Source of the DNA: Dactylonectria macrodidyma | Taxonomy: Eukaryota; Ascomycota; Sordariomycetes; Hypocreales; Nectriaceae | Reading direction: 5' to 3' | Assembly: GCA_020744425.1 (NCBI GenBank) | Contig: JAGMUV010000010.1 | Coordinates: 62,001-126,000, forward strand | Length of the DNA stretch: 64,000 nucleotides | In this document: positions 33,902 through 44,890 of the stretch, one piece after another | How the letters are laid out: each line of letters begins with the position of its first letter | Numbering within the stretch: the first letter of the stretch is position 1 | Position numbers and translations under genes: made by a program | The notes under the pieces: generated by a model | The model's input: the letters and a program-made list of their open reading frames with translations, nothing else | Told to the model about the DNA's origin: nothing | The model's database searches: none

Positions 33902-35149
33902 AGTCCCAATCCGACCTCCACTCGCAGCGAGTTGAATATTAAATGACGGGAAGGAATTCCGTAAGCGTGGTGCCGCTTTTTGGTACTTGTAGAGACTTTG
34001 AAGGACAGCTATCCACATCATATCCTCAATGCGAAGCATAAGGGATTACCCCAAACTAGCACAGATGACAATAATGCAATAGACACGTCCTATGTGACCA
34101 AATAAGGTTCACGCCATAACACGAGACCGGCAACTCCTTGTTTCTTTTCCATGACAAGATTTCAACCCCTGCCGTTAAATCAAGGCTTCTTTGTAGGGCA
34201 AGGTGACTATTGAATCTAGATGGTGCGTCACCGCAGGGTAGGCTTCATATTTGATTACATCCACCTCTTTCATGCGCCTGAAACCCCTGCAGCTTAGCTA
34301 GCTGCCGACCTTGTAAACCCTGAATTTATAGAAACATGGCCCTTAAACTTTATGTTCCCGGTCCGTCGACTTGTCAACGCCCGCTCAACACTGCCCTCAC
34401 CGCCTTTGCAGTGCCGACTTAAGTTAGAGATCGTCAGTGGCAGTGGCCGTTCGGGGCTTGACTTTCTCGGCAGCTTCGGATGGTGCCACTACCTAGTAGG
34501 GTTGATAGAACTCGGCACTGAGAATAGGTCGGGCAGATCTCGTCCCCGACACAAAGCATCAGTTACCCTCTAATCTCAAATTGTCCAAATCCCCGGCCGC
34601 GACGATCAACGTTATGACCAGCAGAGCTGTAAACGAGCGGATGATCACGATGTCCCACTTCATTTTGGCAGACCGACTTCGCGAGGAGCCATCAAAGTTT
34701 TACTGTCTACTCCACACTGGAAACTCAATCCCAACGGGCCCGTTGCTAGTTTCAGGAGTAATCCGACATCTCTTGGCGTTGTAAGAAGCATTCCCGAGAA
34801 CGACCTCTGATGTGGCATATTTTCTACAAGGCTTGAATCCAGTCTTATGAGATAAATTCTAGAGTAAGGTCCGTTCAGGCTACATTATGCTATCTTGACT
34901 TGCGAGAGACGGGCTGGCTGGAGCCAGTTCGAATCAGATTCAAGCCGAATGATGCCATAGAACGGGGCTGCTGAGCGACTCTAGATCAACCACTTTTACA
35001 TTGAAGTATGGCGCTGTATCGCTCTAGGGATCTCTTTCACGCTGGGTAGAACCTCTGGCGAGGAACGTCTACATGTTACGCTATTATCCATCGTATTGAG
35101 TTAAGTAACAGGAACTTCCGAACAGAGTTTTCTAACGGTGAAATCAATT
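33902..35149. other. Intergenic right of the terpene cluster
   Basis: Promoter of the regulator at the left. Open pieces on the plus strand (34352-34573, 34581-34784) show scattered coding-like words without a recognised family and are broken by stops; possibly decayed coding sequence. Confidence 0.35.
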
Positions 35150-36000
35150 CCTTACCTCACTTCGATACCTGATGTTGTGATCTTCCCACCGAGGATCTGA
35201 AAACAGTTCTTGGAAAATGCAAACCACTCACAGGCCAAATAGCTGTAGTCCGTCCGATTCTGTCCGTATCTATAGCAGTGAGTTAGCTCTCAGTCTGCCT
35301 CTGCTTAATTTGAGTCACGTACACTAACTGCTACAGTTATCTTCCTAAACGATCCCATGGAACATTGTTTGCTGATGAACATTGAATACATCAGTTGCAT
35401 CCTGTCTTGGTGCAATGGATTTGATGTCGTCTGTCTAGATCTTTCGGATCATTTTGAGTGCCAGAGTTGACACTGCCGTAAGTGAAGCTGCGACTGACCC
35501 AGAAAAGACTGGCCAGGCGGGGCCGAAGAAGAACAGAAAGTTCGGAAACGGGACAGCTCACGCCCAAGTAATCCTCCGGGACATCTTTCCACTTATCGGC
35601 TAGGGAAACGCCGTTTTGGTCAACAACCTTGTAGTGCGGGCGGAAAGCTAGTGGGTGTTTACTCGCTGCCTCAACGCCGGAAGCAAAAGAGACAGCTCAC
35701 TGGTGTCAAACCCAGTCGCAAAAATTATGGTGTCGCATTTGACCTCTGTGCCATCTTCGCCGATGACTACCTCATTTGTTGGCCGTGCGGCGGGGGTGAA
35801 GTGGCAAGAAACATTGGGCTCCCGGACTGCCTTCATGAAATTGACGCCCTTTGGCAACATCAGTATCAGTGGCGCTTTGCCGTATCCTCATTAAATACAC
35901 TGGAATCACAAACTGGCGAAACTCGCCTGCAACTATAGGGAAACTGCGGAATGAGGCCTTGCTCAAGGTCTTTTCGTCGAAGATACCCTCAATAGACACT
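35150..36000 (-). pseudogene. Truncated flavin monooxygenase (Baeyer-Villiger type) relic
   Basis: Only the C-terminal half is present. Seen: VNFMKAVREPNVSCHFTP, then CDTIIFATGFDTS (the conserved A-T-G-F-D-T of BVMO/FMO enzymes), then after a stop VVDQNGVSLADKWKDVPEDY, a frame change to FPNFLFFFGPAWPV, KMIRKI, a stop, and SIAPRQDATDVFN. The two dinucleotide-binding G-x-G-x-x-G motifs of the N-terminal half are absent upstream, where AT-rich DNA begins. Several stops and frame changes make it non-functional. Confidence 0.72.
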
Positions 36001-36422
36001 TTAAGAGACTGTCATTAAATTAAATTGAGATATATTTAAGCTGAACGAGGGTTGGATAGTGAGTCAGGCACTCTTCCTAATAAACACTATCTTTAGTATC
36101 ATCCCTTCTATTACTAAGACTAAAAGATCCGTAACAACACATCTTCCCAATTCCAGTAGCTCTGAATGCCCCCCAATTAGTGAAGTACACCCTCCCCACC
36201 GTCGGTGAGGGTGTCAGCATATTTCATTGTTAATACATATTGTCAGACGTTCCTGGAGCCCCATTACTCCCTCCCCACCACCCGAGTGATTGGGCACGCT
36301 GTCCCAGCACTCGCCGCATTGGATAGCCCACAGTTCGATGAAGAGTGGGTTGTAGGAGTAACAGCCTTAGATATTCGACTTGACTGAGTGGTATATAGAC
36401 GTAGTTTTCAAACCCAAAAGAG

Positions 36423-37392
36423 CTACTGCAATAGCTCGTCCATGACAATCACGGCACGACCATAGAGTTGTCCTTTTCGCAGCTCCTCGTACGCCTCGGG
36501 GATCTGATCAAAGGAGAATCGATCAACGTCAATCTGCAGTTTCCGCTCGAGTGCTAGCTGACAAACCTCGCGCAGGTCCTGACGCGTGCTGCCCAGTGAG
36601 GTTGCAAACCTAGCACTCGTCGCTATCCTGTTCCAGCCAAGTCTGACGCTACCGCCCTGCATGCCCACAACAGAGACAAATCCCTCCGGACGCACTAGGG
36701 CGGCGGCCAGAGCCAGAGTGCGATCGGTTCCCACAACGTCCAAGACACACTCAACGCCTCTTCCGTTAAGGAACTGGCGTATGCGAGCTTCTTCAGTGTC
36801 TGACTGTGAGAGCACGACGCTATCGGCACCGAGTTTCTTGGCAAGATCGAGGCGGTCCTGAGACGTATCTACCGCAACGACTTTGGCGGCAGTGCGCAGC
36901 TTGATGAGTTGGATTGCGTAGGCGCCGACGCCGCCGACGCCAATGACTAGGACGCTCGTCCCTGGGCGCAGTAGGGGCCAAAAGGGTTTGCAACCGGCGT
37001 ACGCGGTCACGCCGGCGTCTGTGAGGGGAGCGAACAAGACAGGATCGGCGGAGCCTACGGAGATAAGCTCGGTACGGGGGACGACGATGAAGTCTGCGAG
37101 TCCTTCATCGAAGCCGCAGCCTCGGGTCATGCCAATCGCACCCCGCCGAAAGTGGTCACAATGCTGTTCGATGCCGGCTTCGCAGTACTCGCAGAAACCG
37201 CAGTGGCGCATGTGACGGAGCACAACCGTCTCCCCCTTTCCCGAATCGGTCACACTCGAGCCCCATGACTCAACAAAGCCGGCCGTCTCGTGTCCGACGA
37301 TGTAGCCGGCATCAACCACGCTCGCATAGGGACCCTCGCCGGGCTGGCTGTTCATCATGTCGATGTCAGAGCGGCAGAGACCGACTGCTTTT
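36423..37392 (-). pseudogene. Zinc-dependent alcohol dehydrogenase (MDR), N-terminus lost
   Basis: Medium-chain dehydrogenase/reductase, open from about 37392 to the stop at 36423. Catalytic-zinc residues are seen in GLCRSD and GHETAG, structural-zinc cysteines in RHCGFCEYCEAGIEQHC, and the NAD-binding G-x-G-x-x-G as VIGVGGVGAYA followed by acidic D in VAVDTS. About 30 N-terminal residues that should precede R-V-K-A-V-G-L-C-R-S-D are missing: sequence homology stops abruptly at about 37392 and an in-frame stop lies just upstream. The first ATG inside (37358) lies after the catalytic cysteine. A rearrangement has joined it tail-first to an SDR fragment. It may be transcribed but is probably inactive. 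Confidence 0.75.
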
Positions 37393-37486
37393 ACGCGCCG
37401 ATGCCGTGTGCTTCATGGTGAGTGGCATGGCCACCTACCTCACTGGTGTCACACTTCCCTTGGATGGCGGGTTCACGGCGACGTAA
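37392..37486 (+). pseudogene. 3' fragment of a short-chain dehydrogenase
   Basis: About 30 codons read RADAVCFMVSGMATYLTG, then PLDGGFTAT and a stop. This is the invariant C-terminal end of classical SDRs (x-x-Y-x-T-G-x-x-x-x-x-D-G-G). No SDR sequence precedes it: the opposite strand is the truncated alcohol dehydrogenase. It is a clean breakpoint scar. Confidence 0.75.
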
Positions 37487-38239
37487 TCTTTTAGGCTATT
37501 AAAGAAACCTTATTTTCGCTTTCCATTGTGTCTTGGCAATTAATCTTGGTGATTTGACTTGGAACGAGTAGCATATTCAAGACCGGCACTGAAACAGTCA
37601 TCTCGTATCAATCCTTGTTTCTAAGCAGACTAGCTGAGTAACTCGGACCAGTAAACCCCCCTAATGCATGTTTTTTCTAGTGAAAATGGCTTATTTATGT
37701 TAAGAGGAGCATCACTGAGCGTCATCCCAACCCCAATTGTGGAGACTATAATGCTTCATACCCAAAAGGGATGGCCCGTTGAACCAAGTTACGTGATCGC
37801 AAAGTTTCAGGTAACTTGCGAAAAGATGTAATCAAGCGGAAACTTTCCGAAGGCTAGAGGTGTTGATGTTTGTATTGTTATTTTTGCGTGGTTGTAGATT
37901 ACACTCGAGATTCCTGTCAAGGGTCAACAACGTAATCGCAAAAGGTACCAATTGGTTAGAAAACGAATAATTGAATTCAAACACAAGACTATGGATAAGG
38001 TAAATCATAAATTAGCTCCCAACCACGTCATTTTACAGATCTCTGGTCCTCTCTTCTGTTCAAGGTGAAGTAATGAGTTGCCTAGCTCCTATGTCCCAGG
38101 CTTCGGATTCCATGGGGCAAGTAGAGCTAGTTGCAACCTTTCTCCCTTACCAATACCTATTTTAGCTACAGATCTCGAGATGATCCCTTTTGTGTCGTAT
38201 GAGCCATGGCGTTTCTCACTCAGTTGTATCACGAGACTT
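37487..38239. other. Intergenic, AT-rich, nothing recognised
   Basis: No coding signal. It forms the 3' flank of the SDR fragment and of the transporter relic. Confidence 0.45.
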
Positions 38240-40049
38240 TTAGTTTGTAGTCTCGATGTGAGTAGAGCCTCCCTTGGCATCCATGGCCTGCTCAAAGTCC
38301 AGAGCGACTTGGTCGCCGAATTTGACGGCAATCTCTTCCAACGACATGCCAGCAGTCTGCAAAGAGAAGTATCCAGTGTGATATATATGTGTACATAGGA
38401 CGCGCTGCAACAGACTACACGTACCTCTGGTAGCATAAACATGCAAGGAATAGTCAGGGCAACGGTGACGCAGATGAAGACTATGTAATACTTCCATCCG
38501 ATGCTTCCAAAAGCATGTGCTGCAGGCGCAGTCGTCTAGATGGAGAAAACATAGAAGCCAAAGTATGATATAGCAGAGCCTTTACTGCGCAGGTGGGTGG
38601 GCCAGATCTCGCAACCATACACGTATCCGACACACTCCAAGGTGCAGCAGAAGTAAAAGGCGATTAGGAAGTAGATTGCTACAGCGGCGCGGACGCCAGC
38701 CAGGTTTGAACTGTCAAGGTACTGGCTTCGCAGCGCTGCCTGTATGGCAACAAGAATGGCCATACCCCAGCCACCGGCCACTATTCATCATGATTAGCCG
38801 ACGTGTCCAGGGAATTGGAAGAAACAAAAGAAAAGAAAAGAGGCAAGAAAAAAAACGGAGAGAGAAAGGACGCAAACGGCAGGAACCTACCGATAAGCTT
38901 AACGCGGCCGATGCGGTCAATCAGCCAGATGTTGACAAGCAGCTTAGAAATAGACAGACTGTCCAGACCAGAGCCAGAGCCAGCTGTAGGATGGTATCGT
39001 AACAGAGAGCGCCGAAGAGTCGAGGTGTCAGGTTTGCCAAGACAGTGATGCCAGTCGACTGCGCCATAGACCAGACCAGGAGCGTGCACACAAGACGCTT
39101 CCTCATGGACGGCGTGCGGAAGATGAAAGCCCAGCTTCGTGGCTGGGAGCGATCCTGGTCGACCTGGGCGACAATCTGCGACAGTTCGGCTCGAGCCACC
39201 CTGCCGTTGGGGTCCTGCCTTGTTTTGTGGATGTTGTGCAGAATCTCTCCAGCTTCGTCGGGCCGGTTTACCTCAACGAGCCATCGGGGCGACTCGGGTA
39301 GAAACAGGAGAGAGAATAAGAGGCACACACCGACGAAGGCGGCATTAATGTAGTTGAGGCGCCATTGGTATGTTTTGGAAACGAAGTGGAAGCCAAGAGC
39401 AGCGCAGGAGGATGAAATGTAGCCAAAGACGATAAAGTTACCTTGCAAGCCGACGAGGAGTCCTCGGCTGTGCGCAGGCGAGATCTCGCTCAGGTAGACA
39501 GGTGTGGTTGTGATGATCATACCGCATCCAAGCCCCGTGATGTACCTGCCAACCAGGAACATAGCGATATGTGGCGCGCCAGCCTGCAGAGTGTTGTCGA
39601 TGGCGACGAGGACGGCAGCCACGCGGTTGACAGACTTTCTGCCCCATCTGTTGGAGATGTACGCTTGCACAACGCAGCCGATGAGAGCCGCACCGAAGAA
39701 GCTGGGAGTCGCTGGGGTTAGCTAGCGTTCCCTAGAATTGTTCTCGTCTTATCCTACCCGGAAACGTTGGAGTCTATGAGCATGTTGGCATTCGATCCGG
39801 ACAAGAATTTTTGATTGAAGGCCACCTGTACCAGAGTTCCCGCAATGACATTGATGGAGTAGCCGTAGTTGAAGCTGGACAAAGCGGCCGAGCAAATGAG
39901 CTGTCGGCAATCAGCAACTTTGTTCTTGTCCTAGCAACGCCGCTCGCAGGGAGTGAATGATGAGGTACTGACCACGATGTTGGTAAAACTCGTGTCAGCC
40001 TTGACCCCAGCACGTGCTGCGGCTGCTCTTTCTGTCGCACCCTTCAGTC
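38240..40049 (-). pseudogene. Sugar transporter (MFS) pseudogene
   Basis: Major-facilitator sugar porter with most of the protein still readable: SFNYGYSINVIAGTLVQVAF, ISNRWGRKSVNR (the R-x-G-R-R-type loop), VGRYITGLGCGM, PVYLSEISPAHSRG, LPESPRWLVE, then LIDRIGRVKLIG, YGCEIWPTHLRSKG and LPETAGMSLEEI. Introns have normal borders (for example 39971-39902 region, 38440-38360 region). Three breaks disable it: a one-base excess after the fourth codon (about 40040), a frame change near 38955-38965 between WTVC and SISKLLVNIW, and a TAG stop at 38536-38538 within the last membrane segments. The accumulation argues for real decay rather than one sequencing error. Confidence 0.75.
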
Positions 40050-40727
40050 ATTGTTGGTGTGAAGATAGAAAGAGCAAAAAAAAAAAAAGACGAGTGTTCG
40101 ATCTTTCGCGGAAGAGTCTCAACACTTGTTAAAGGAATTTCAATTAGGTGTCTCTGTTCACAGCCATCGATGTGACTTTATGTCTTCTTTTTTTCGGGGA
40201 TGGAATCCTGGCAAAGGCTCATTTATTAATACATGTAGGCAAAGCTTCATTTACTTTACTCCACAGGCAAACTTGAGTTCAAGCTGATCTACCAGTAGTA
40301 CGCTCCCCGGGGTTTCGGGTGAAGTACCACGTCACACCCAATTCAGCCGAATGGGGGTCACGACGGGCAGAATTGCGGTCCCACAGTTTTCACAAATACC
40401 ATATGACCCCTCGTAAGGACACTCGTATATAAGCTCCCAATTTGCATCACCAAGTCGTTGTCTTGGAGTTGGTTATGATCGAACTGACATGTTACAAACC
40501 CCAAATTGGAACTTCCTGAACTACTGCTATCTTCTCGCCTTACCCCGCCAAAGATAAGAGCTGTGCGCTAACCTTTTTAAAATGACTGCTCAAAAAGCGG
40601 GGTGCAAGAAAGTTAGCCCCGGACTAACATAACATGCATTTATTACCCATCCCCCTCATCTCATACATGTCTCTTGATCTAGCATACTTGCTTTAATACG
40701 TAACCCTCAGGTACAAACAAGGTCATA
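40050..40727. other. Intergenic between transporter relic and Zn2Cys6 gene
   Basis: Probable shared upstream region. It contains a poly-A run of about 13 bases (near 40077-40088), a CCCCGGGG-like patch near 40309-40315 and no coding signal. A TAACCCT word lies at about 40700. Confidence 0.4.
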
Positions 40728-43284
40728 ATGGAGTATCGGAAACGTGTTTCCCGAGCGTGAGACCCCTAGACAAGCCAGAGATATAGCCAGTTCGTCTAAT
40801 ATTGTATGCGATAGGTGCGATGAATGCCGTCGATTGAAAGAGAAATGCGAGGGTGGCGTCCCTTGCCGGAGGTGCTCCCACCTTCAACGACCATGCGAAT
40901 GCATAGATCCGACCCCGAAACCTCGTGAGTTTCGCCCCTACGTTCCGAGGTGAGCAGTTTTATCGACCGCCGAGAGCATATCTGACACCTACTAGGGAGA
41001 GCCGTCGGAGACCAGATTTCAGCGAGCTCATTGAGCGCTCGAAACACATGGAACGGATATTGCAGCACACCATGGAAGGAATCTCGCTTGACACGAAGAA
41101 CCTTTCCAATATAGCAGACAGACTTGAAGCCGACCATCAGAGTCGAAATCCGGCCTCCGCTGGCCCGAGGGACTTGGAAGGGTTGGAGATCGATGATGAG
41201 GCGTGTACGATGCAACCAGTTGGAGACACCACAACTCGTCCGTTGACCTCATATTTCACTCGCACTCCGTACGGATACTGAACCATGATAGACTTCTCTG
41301 GCGAATTCTCGTATTGGAACTTCTCCATGCGGATCAAAAGCCACATTGAAAGCCAAATCCAAGAGCCAGAGAGCCGAGTATGTATCACTACTGCACAACG
41401 CTTCTCGCACCCCACTGACTGATATGTAGGAAGAGAACCGTCAAGATGACGACTGTGTATCGGCTTTTCCACGTGCCCATCAGCTACGTCCTGGGCATAA
41501 TCACTTGTCAGCAGCCATATCATCGTTCCCCCCCAGCCATATATCAAACTTCCTGGTGACAGTCTTTTTCAAATTCGCAGAGAGCTATCTCTTCTTTATT
41601 GAAGAAAGCTGGGTTCTCGATAAATTAGCTTTGCTGTATAACAGACCTAAAAGTCTGGCCCAAGCTGGTGGTGAAGTGACAGTCAGCATTCTCCTGACAG
41701 TCCTTGCCATCGGGACACAATACGCACATCTTGAACGCACCAAGGGCCCTGAAAGCACCTCGACGTCAGGGCTCTTAGAGGAAGAGATAGGCACTATGTT
41801 CTATCAACAAGCAATCCGGCTACTGCCTGAGATCATTGAGATCTCGTCCCTTGAAAGTGTGCAGGCATGCCTGTTGTTTGGATACTATTCCCTGCCGATT
41901 GACGCTTCTGGCCTGGGGTTTATCTACATTAACCTGGCCATCAGGCTGGGGATACAGAACGGCATGCATCGAAAATGCAGCAACAACACCTTCAACTCAA
42001 GCGTTATTGAAACTCGAAATCGCGTTTGGTGGACGACCTATGTGTTGGAGAGGTATTGCTTCCATTCACTGCAAATGATGACATGTTCCGCTGACTTGAA
42101 GAAGAAAAATTTCTATTTTCCATGGCAGGCCCATCTCAGTGTCTCGGTCAAACATCGATGCCAGTCTACCGCTGCATCAGGACAGTTCGCAATCAGAGGA
42201 CTGGCGCAAAAGGGTTTCCTACACTCGAGTCTCTGTTCAGTTGGTGCACTTCCTCGAAGACTTATATCACGAAATGTGAGTAACCCCATACGTGATTTCA
42301 TACACGGCATGTCAATAACAGCCCTACAGCAGCCTCTTGCGAAACTGTCCAAGACAAGAGATACTCACGGTAGTATCGCGGCTTGTGGCAAAAAAAGACG
42401 GCTTGACAACATGGTGGCAATCTCTCCCCCCAGACGCCATCGACGAGAATGCCCAACCAAAAACGACGCAGTTCCGTTCCACAATGCACCTCAGACTCGA
42501 GTACTGCCTAGTGCGCATGTTTGTCGGAAGACCGTTTCTCTTGAAGAGAGAAACACAAGACTCTACTGCAAGCCCGTCAGTCCCCGAAAACAGCCCCGGG
42601 GCCAATGAAGAAAGCGCCAGAAAACCCGTGTCTAGTCGAGAAGAACTGATAAGCGACTGCGTCCAAGCGGCAACAGAAGCCCTTGACATCTGCCAGCAAC
42701 TACGATCGAGCGGGATAGGCCTCGCCCGGGCTTCATATTCCGAGTACAGCGCGTGCCGGGCATCGTTACTCGTGCTGATTGCCTACTCGATCCGCAATTT
42801 CTCGGAGCAGTTCCGCAAGTCGTTGTGTGAGGGTTTGGACATGATTCGGGAAATGTCTGCAGCTGGGGAGTCGGCGCGGTCCGAGGTCTCATTGATTGAG
42901 TCGCTTGAGCGTGCGCTTGCTCGCCTGCACGCTGGAGCGCGACCGCACGGGGCCAGCCATGGCCAAGGATATCTCGTCTCGGATTACGAAGCATTCCGCA
43001 GTTGGGGAGCCAACCTGGCGGGCAAGAATGTGCCTGATGCTACACCTGCGGCTCCTAATCCCCCGGCTGGTCAAACAGAGACAGACTCCATGTCTAGCTG
43101 GCCCGTGGAGCTTGATTTCCAGTCCGGTATGGACTTTTTCAGTGGTTATGATCTCGCGGCTGATCCTCTGGTTGAACTACCCATCTTCGGGACCGAAAAT
43201 CTCTCTCCATCTATTGGATGGCCTACCTACACCGAGGCTGAAATATTGGGACGATTCATTACAGGACCTCATGGAGGAAACTAG
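40728..43284 (+). CDS. Zn2Cys6 fungal-specific transcription factor
   Basis: Regulator of about 752 aa. Proposed exons: 40728-40743, 40787-40949, 40996-41237, 41292-41377, 41430-42052, 42102-42275, 42330-43284 (2259 nt, in frame). The binuclear cluster is CDRCDECRRLKEKCEGG then VPCRRCSHLQRPC. Next come a coiled region (ERSKHMERILQHTMEG) and the fungal_trans domain: HFSGEFSYWNFSMRIK, SYLFFIEESWVLD, RNRVWWTTYVLER, ISIFHGRPISVSRSN, and RLEYCLVRMFVGRPFLL. The TGA in the raw frame at 41279 lies inside the 54-bp intron 41238-41291. The start is the weak point: the first intron (43 bp) has a poor donor, and otherwise no ATG lies in frame before the zinc cluster, so a frameshift at the 5' end is the alternative. 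Likely regulates the neighbouring transport/oxidase genes. Confidence 0.78.
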
Positions 43285-43326
43285 GCACCGTAGGCTAGTA
43301 CATTGATTGATCCGGTATAACAATAA

Positions 43327-44049
43327 CTAAAGGGAAGCTTCTACAATCCCCTTTGCCATTTTTGGTAACGTGTCAGCCATAACCTCCATCTGCGTGTCGA
43401 ATATCTCGGCGCAAGGATCCTGTTCATATACGGTGCAATAAGCACCCCGGAACCCAACCTTGACTGCAGCTGACACGTCCCACATGTGAGCAGCGGCAAA
43501 CCATTTGATATCGTCGGGTGCAAATCGAGCAAGCGTCGGCTTATACGCTGCCAACGCTGGCTTGGCAACGCCCTGTCCATCGCAGCTGATGAGGTTCTCC
43601 AGCGGCATGTCCACGCCGGCGCGCTCAAAGTATCCGCCAACACGCTTGGTATCGCCCGTTGTCAAACACCACACTGTGAAGCCCGCGTCTCTCAACGTCG
43701 CAAAGCACTCCTTTGTTCCCGGTCGCAGCTCGAGCTCCGAGTATCCTTGGACACAGGCGTCGCGTTCGGCGTCTGTTGCAAATTCCCGTGGCGCCGTAAC
43801 GCCAACCATAAACAGCGTGCGGAAAAACAAGGCGCTAAGGACGTCTTTGTAGGGACGGTGCCGCTCAGAAATGGAGAGAAAGGTGAATTCCAGCTCGGCT
43901 GCTGTCATCCAAGTAAAGCCGAATGCATTGGCTGTGATGTTTTTTGCGACTAGCTTTTCGCCAATGACGCGGTCGATGCAGTTGTAGAACGCATCAAATG
44001 ACACGCACGTGCCGACGACGTCGAAGACCACATGCTTTTGTTTGGTCAT
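43327..44049 (-). CDS. Haloacid-dehalogenase-like hydrolase (type II)
   Basis: HAD-superfamily protein, 240 aa, single exon. Motif I is VFDVVGTC with the nucleophile Asp near residue 10; motif II threonine is in WCLTTGD; a motif III-like lysine lies in GVAKPALAAYK; motif IV is replaced by MWDVSAA as in 2-haloacid dehalogenases. Fungal members are usually annotated as 2-haloalkanoate dehalogenases but may act on other small acids or phosphates. ATG 44049 was chosen over 44166 because the family starts with this segment. It converges with the Zn2Cys6 gene (42 bp between stops). Confidence 0.87.
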   Translation of the reverse strand: MTKQKHVVFDVVGTCVSFDAFYNCIDRVIGEKLVAKNITANAFGFTWMTAAELEFTFLSISERHRPYKDVLSALFFRTLFMVGVTAPREFATDAERDACVQGYSELELRPGTKECFATLRDAGFTVWCLTTGDTKRVGGYFERAGVDMPLENLISCDGQGVAKPALAAYKPTLARFAPDDIKWFAAAHMWDVSAAVKVGFRGAYCTVYEQDPCAEIFDTQMEVMADTLPKMAKGIVEASL

Positions 44050-44890
44050 GGCGTGGGGTAGAGTTGGGAATGCTGATTCAGGACTTGATCCCAACCTTAC
44101 AATCCTAGAAGGTGGAGAGAGGGCGGTGATATGAGTTTCGAAGATAGGAAAAAAAGTCGGAAGCAAGATGAGATGCAGACGAAAGAAAGCTCTACCAAGT
44201 TAGACCATCTCGGGAGAGACAAGACAGTGTCAGCATGGATCTCTTTATCCAATGAAGACCATGATACATACGTACGTCATTTTGGGGGACTCTTATCATT
44301 TGCCACAACGATACAACACCGGCATCGCGTTGTCTCTTCGTCTAGCCCGATTGAGTAGGACCGGTCCGGTTGGACATGATTGGGTAATCCTTTGTCACAA
44401 TCGTCATGGATCCCACTTTCGGCTCTCGCGGTTCCGGATGCTTGTCGCTTTCCGAATGGGAGATAGCGCCTTTGTTAGAACGAGATGCTCAAGATCACCT
44501 GCCACTATTCCGTGCATACTTTTCCAGAAGTTACACGCGAAAGCGAGTAATCGCACAACCCATGCTCTTGGCATTTCCACTTTGTTCCACTTTCCCCCGC
44601 AAAGCACAGAGGTAGACCGTGTTCATCAAATGCCAATTGCAGTTTTGCTGTAACTTGGACCATTGCTGCACGTATCATTCTGAATCTAGAGCAGTGGTTG
44701 CTATGCAGCCAGTCGCACACTCAATGGTATCCTCATTATTGAGAGGACGGAATGTGCAGACTTCGTGTACGTCACACGTCGATACTCAGGTCTTGCTTAT
44801 CTTATTTTAAGGCCGAGGAAGTAAAGCGTGGATACTAGAGACAAGTCTTTAAAAATGATCAATATGTCAAAGCTACTGCTACCCCAATGT
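44050..44890. other. Intergenic, nothing recognised
   Basis: Promoter of the HAD gene at the left, 3' flank of the permease at the right. Open frames on both strands lack motifs. Confidence 0.45.

Noticed and set aside
34920..34975. tRNA-like T-loop sequence (AGTTCGAATCAG)
   Set aside because: No matching acceptor or anticodon stems could be folded.
41238..41291. In-frame TGA suggesting the Zn2Cys6 gene is broken
   Set aside because: A 54-bp GT-AG intron with a CTGAAC branch removes it and joins D-T-T-T to H-F-S-G-E-F, the family sequence.
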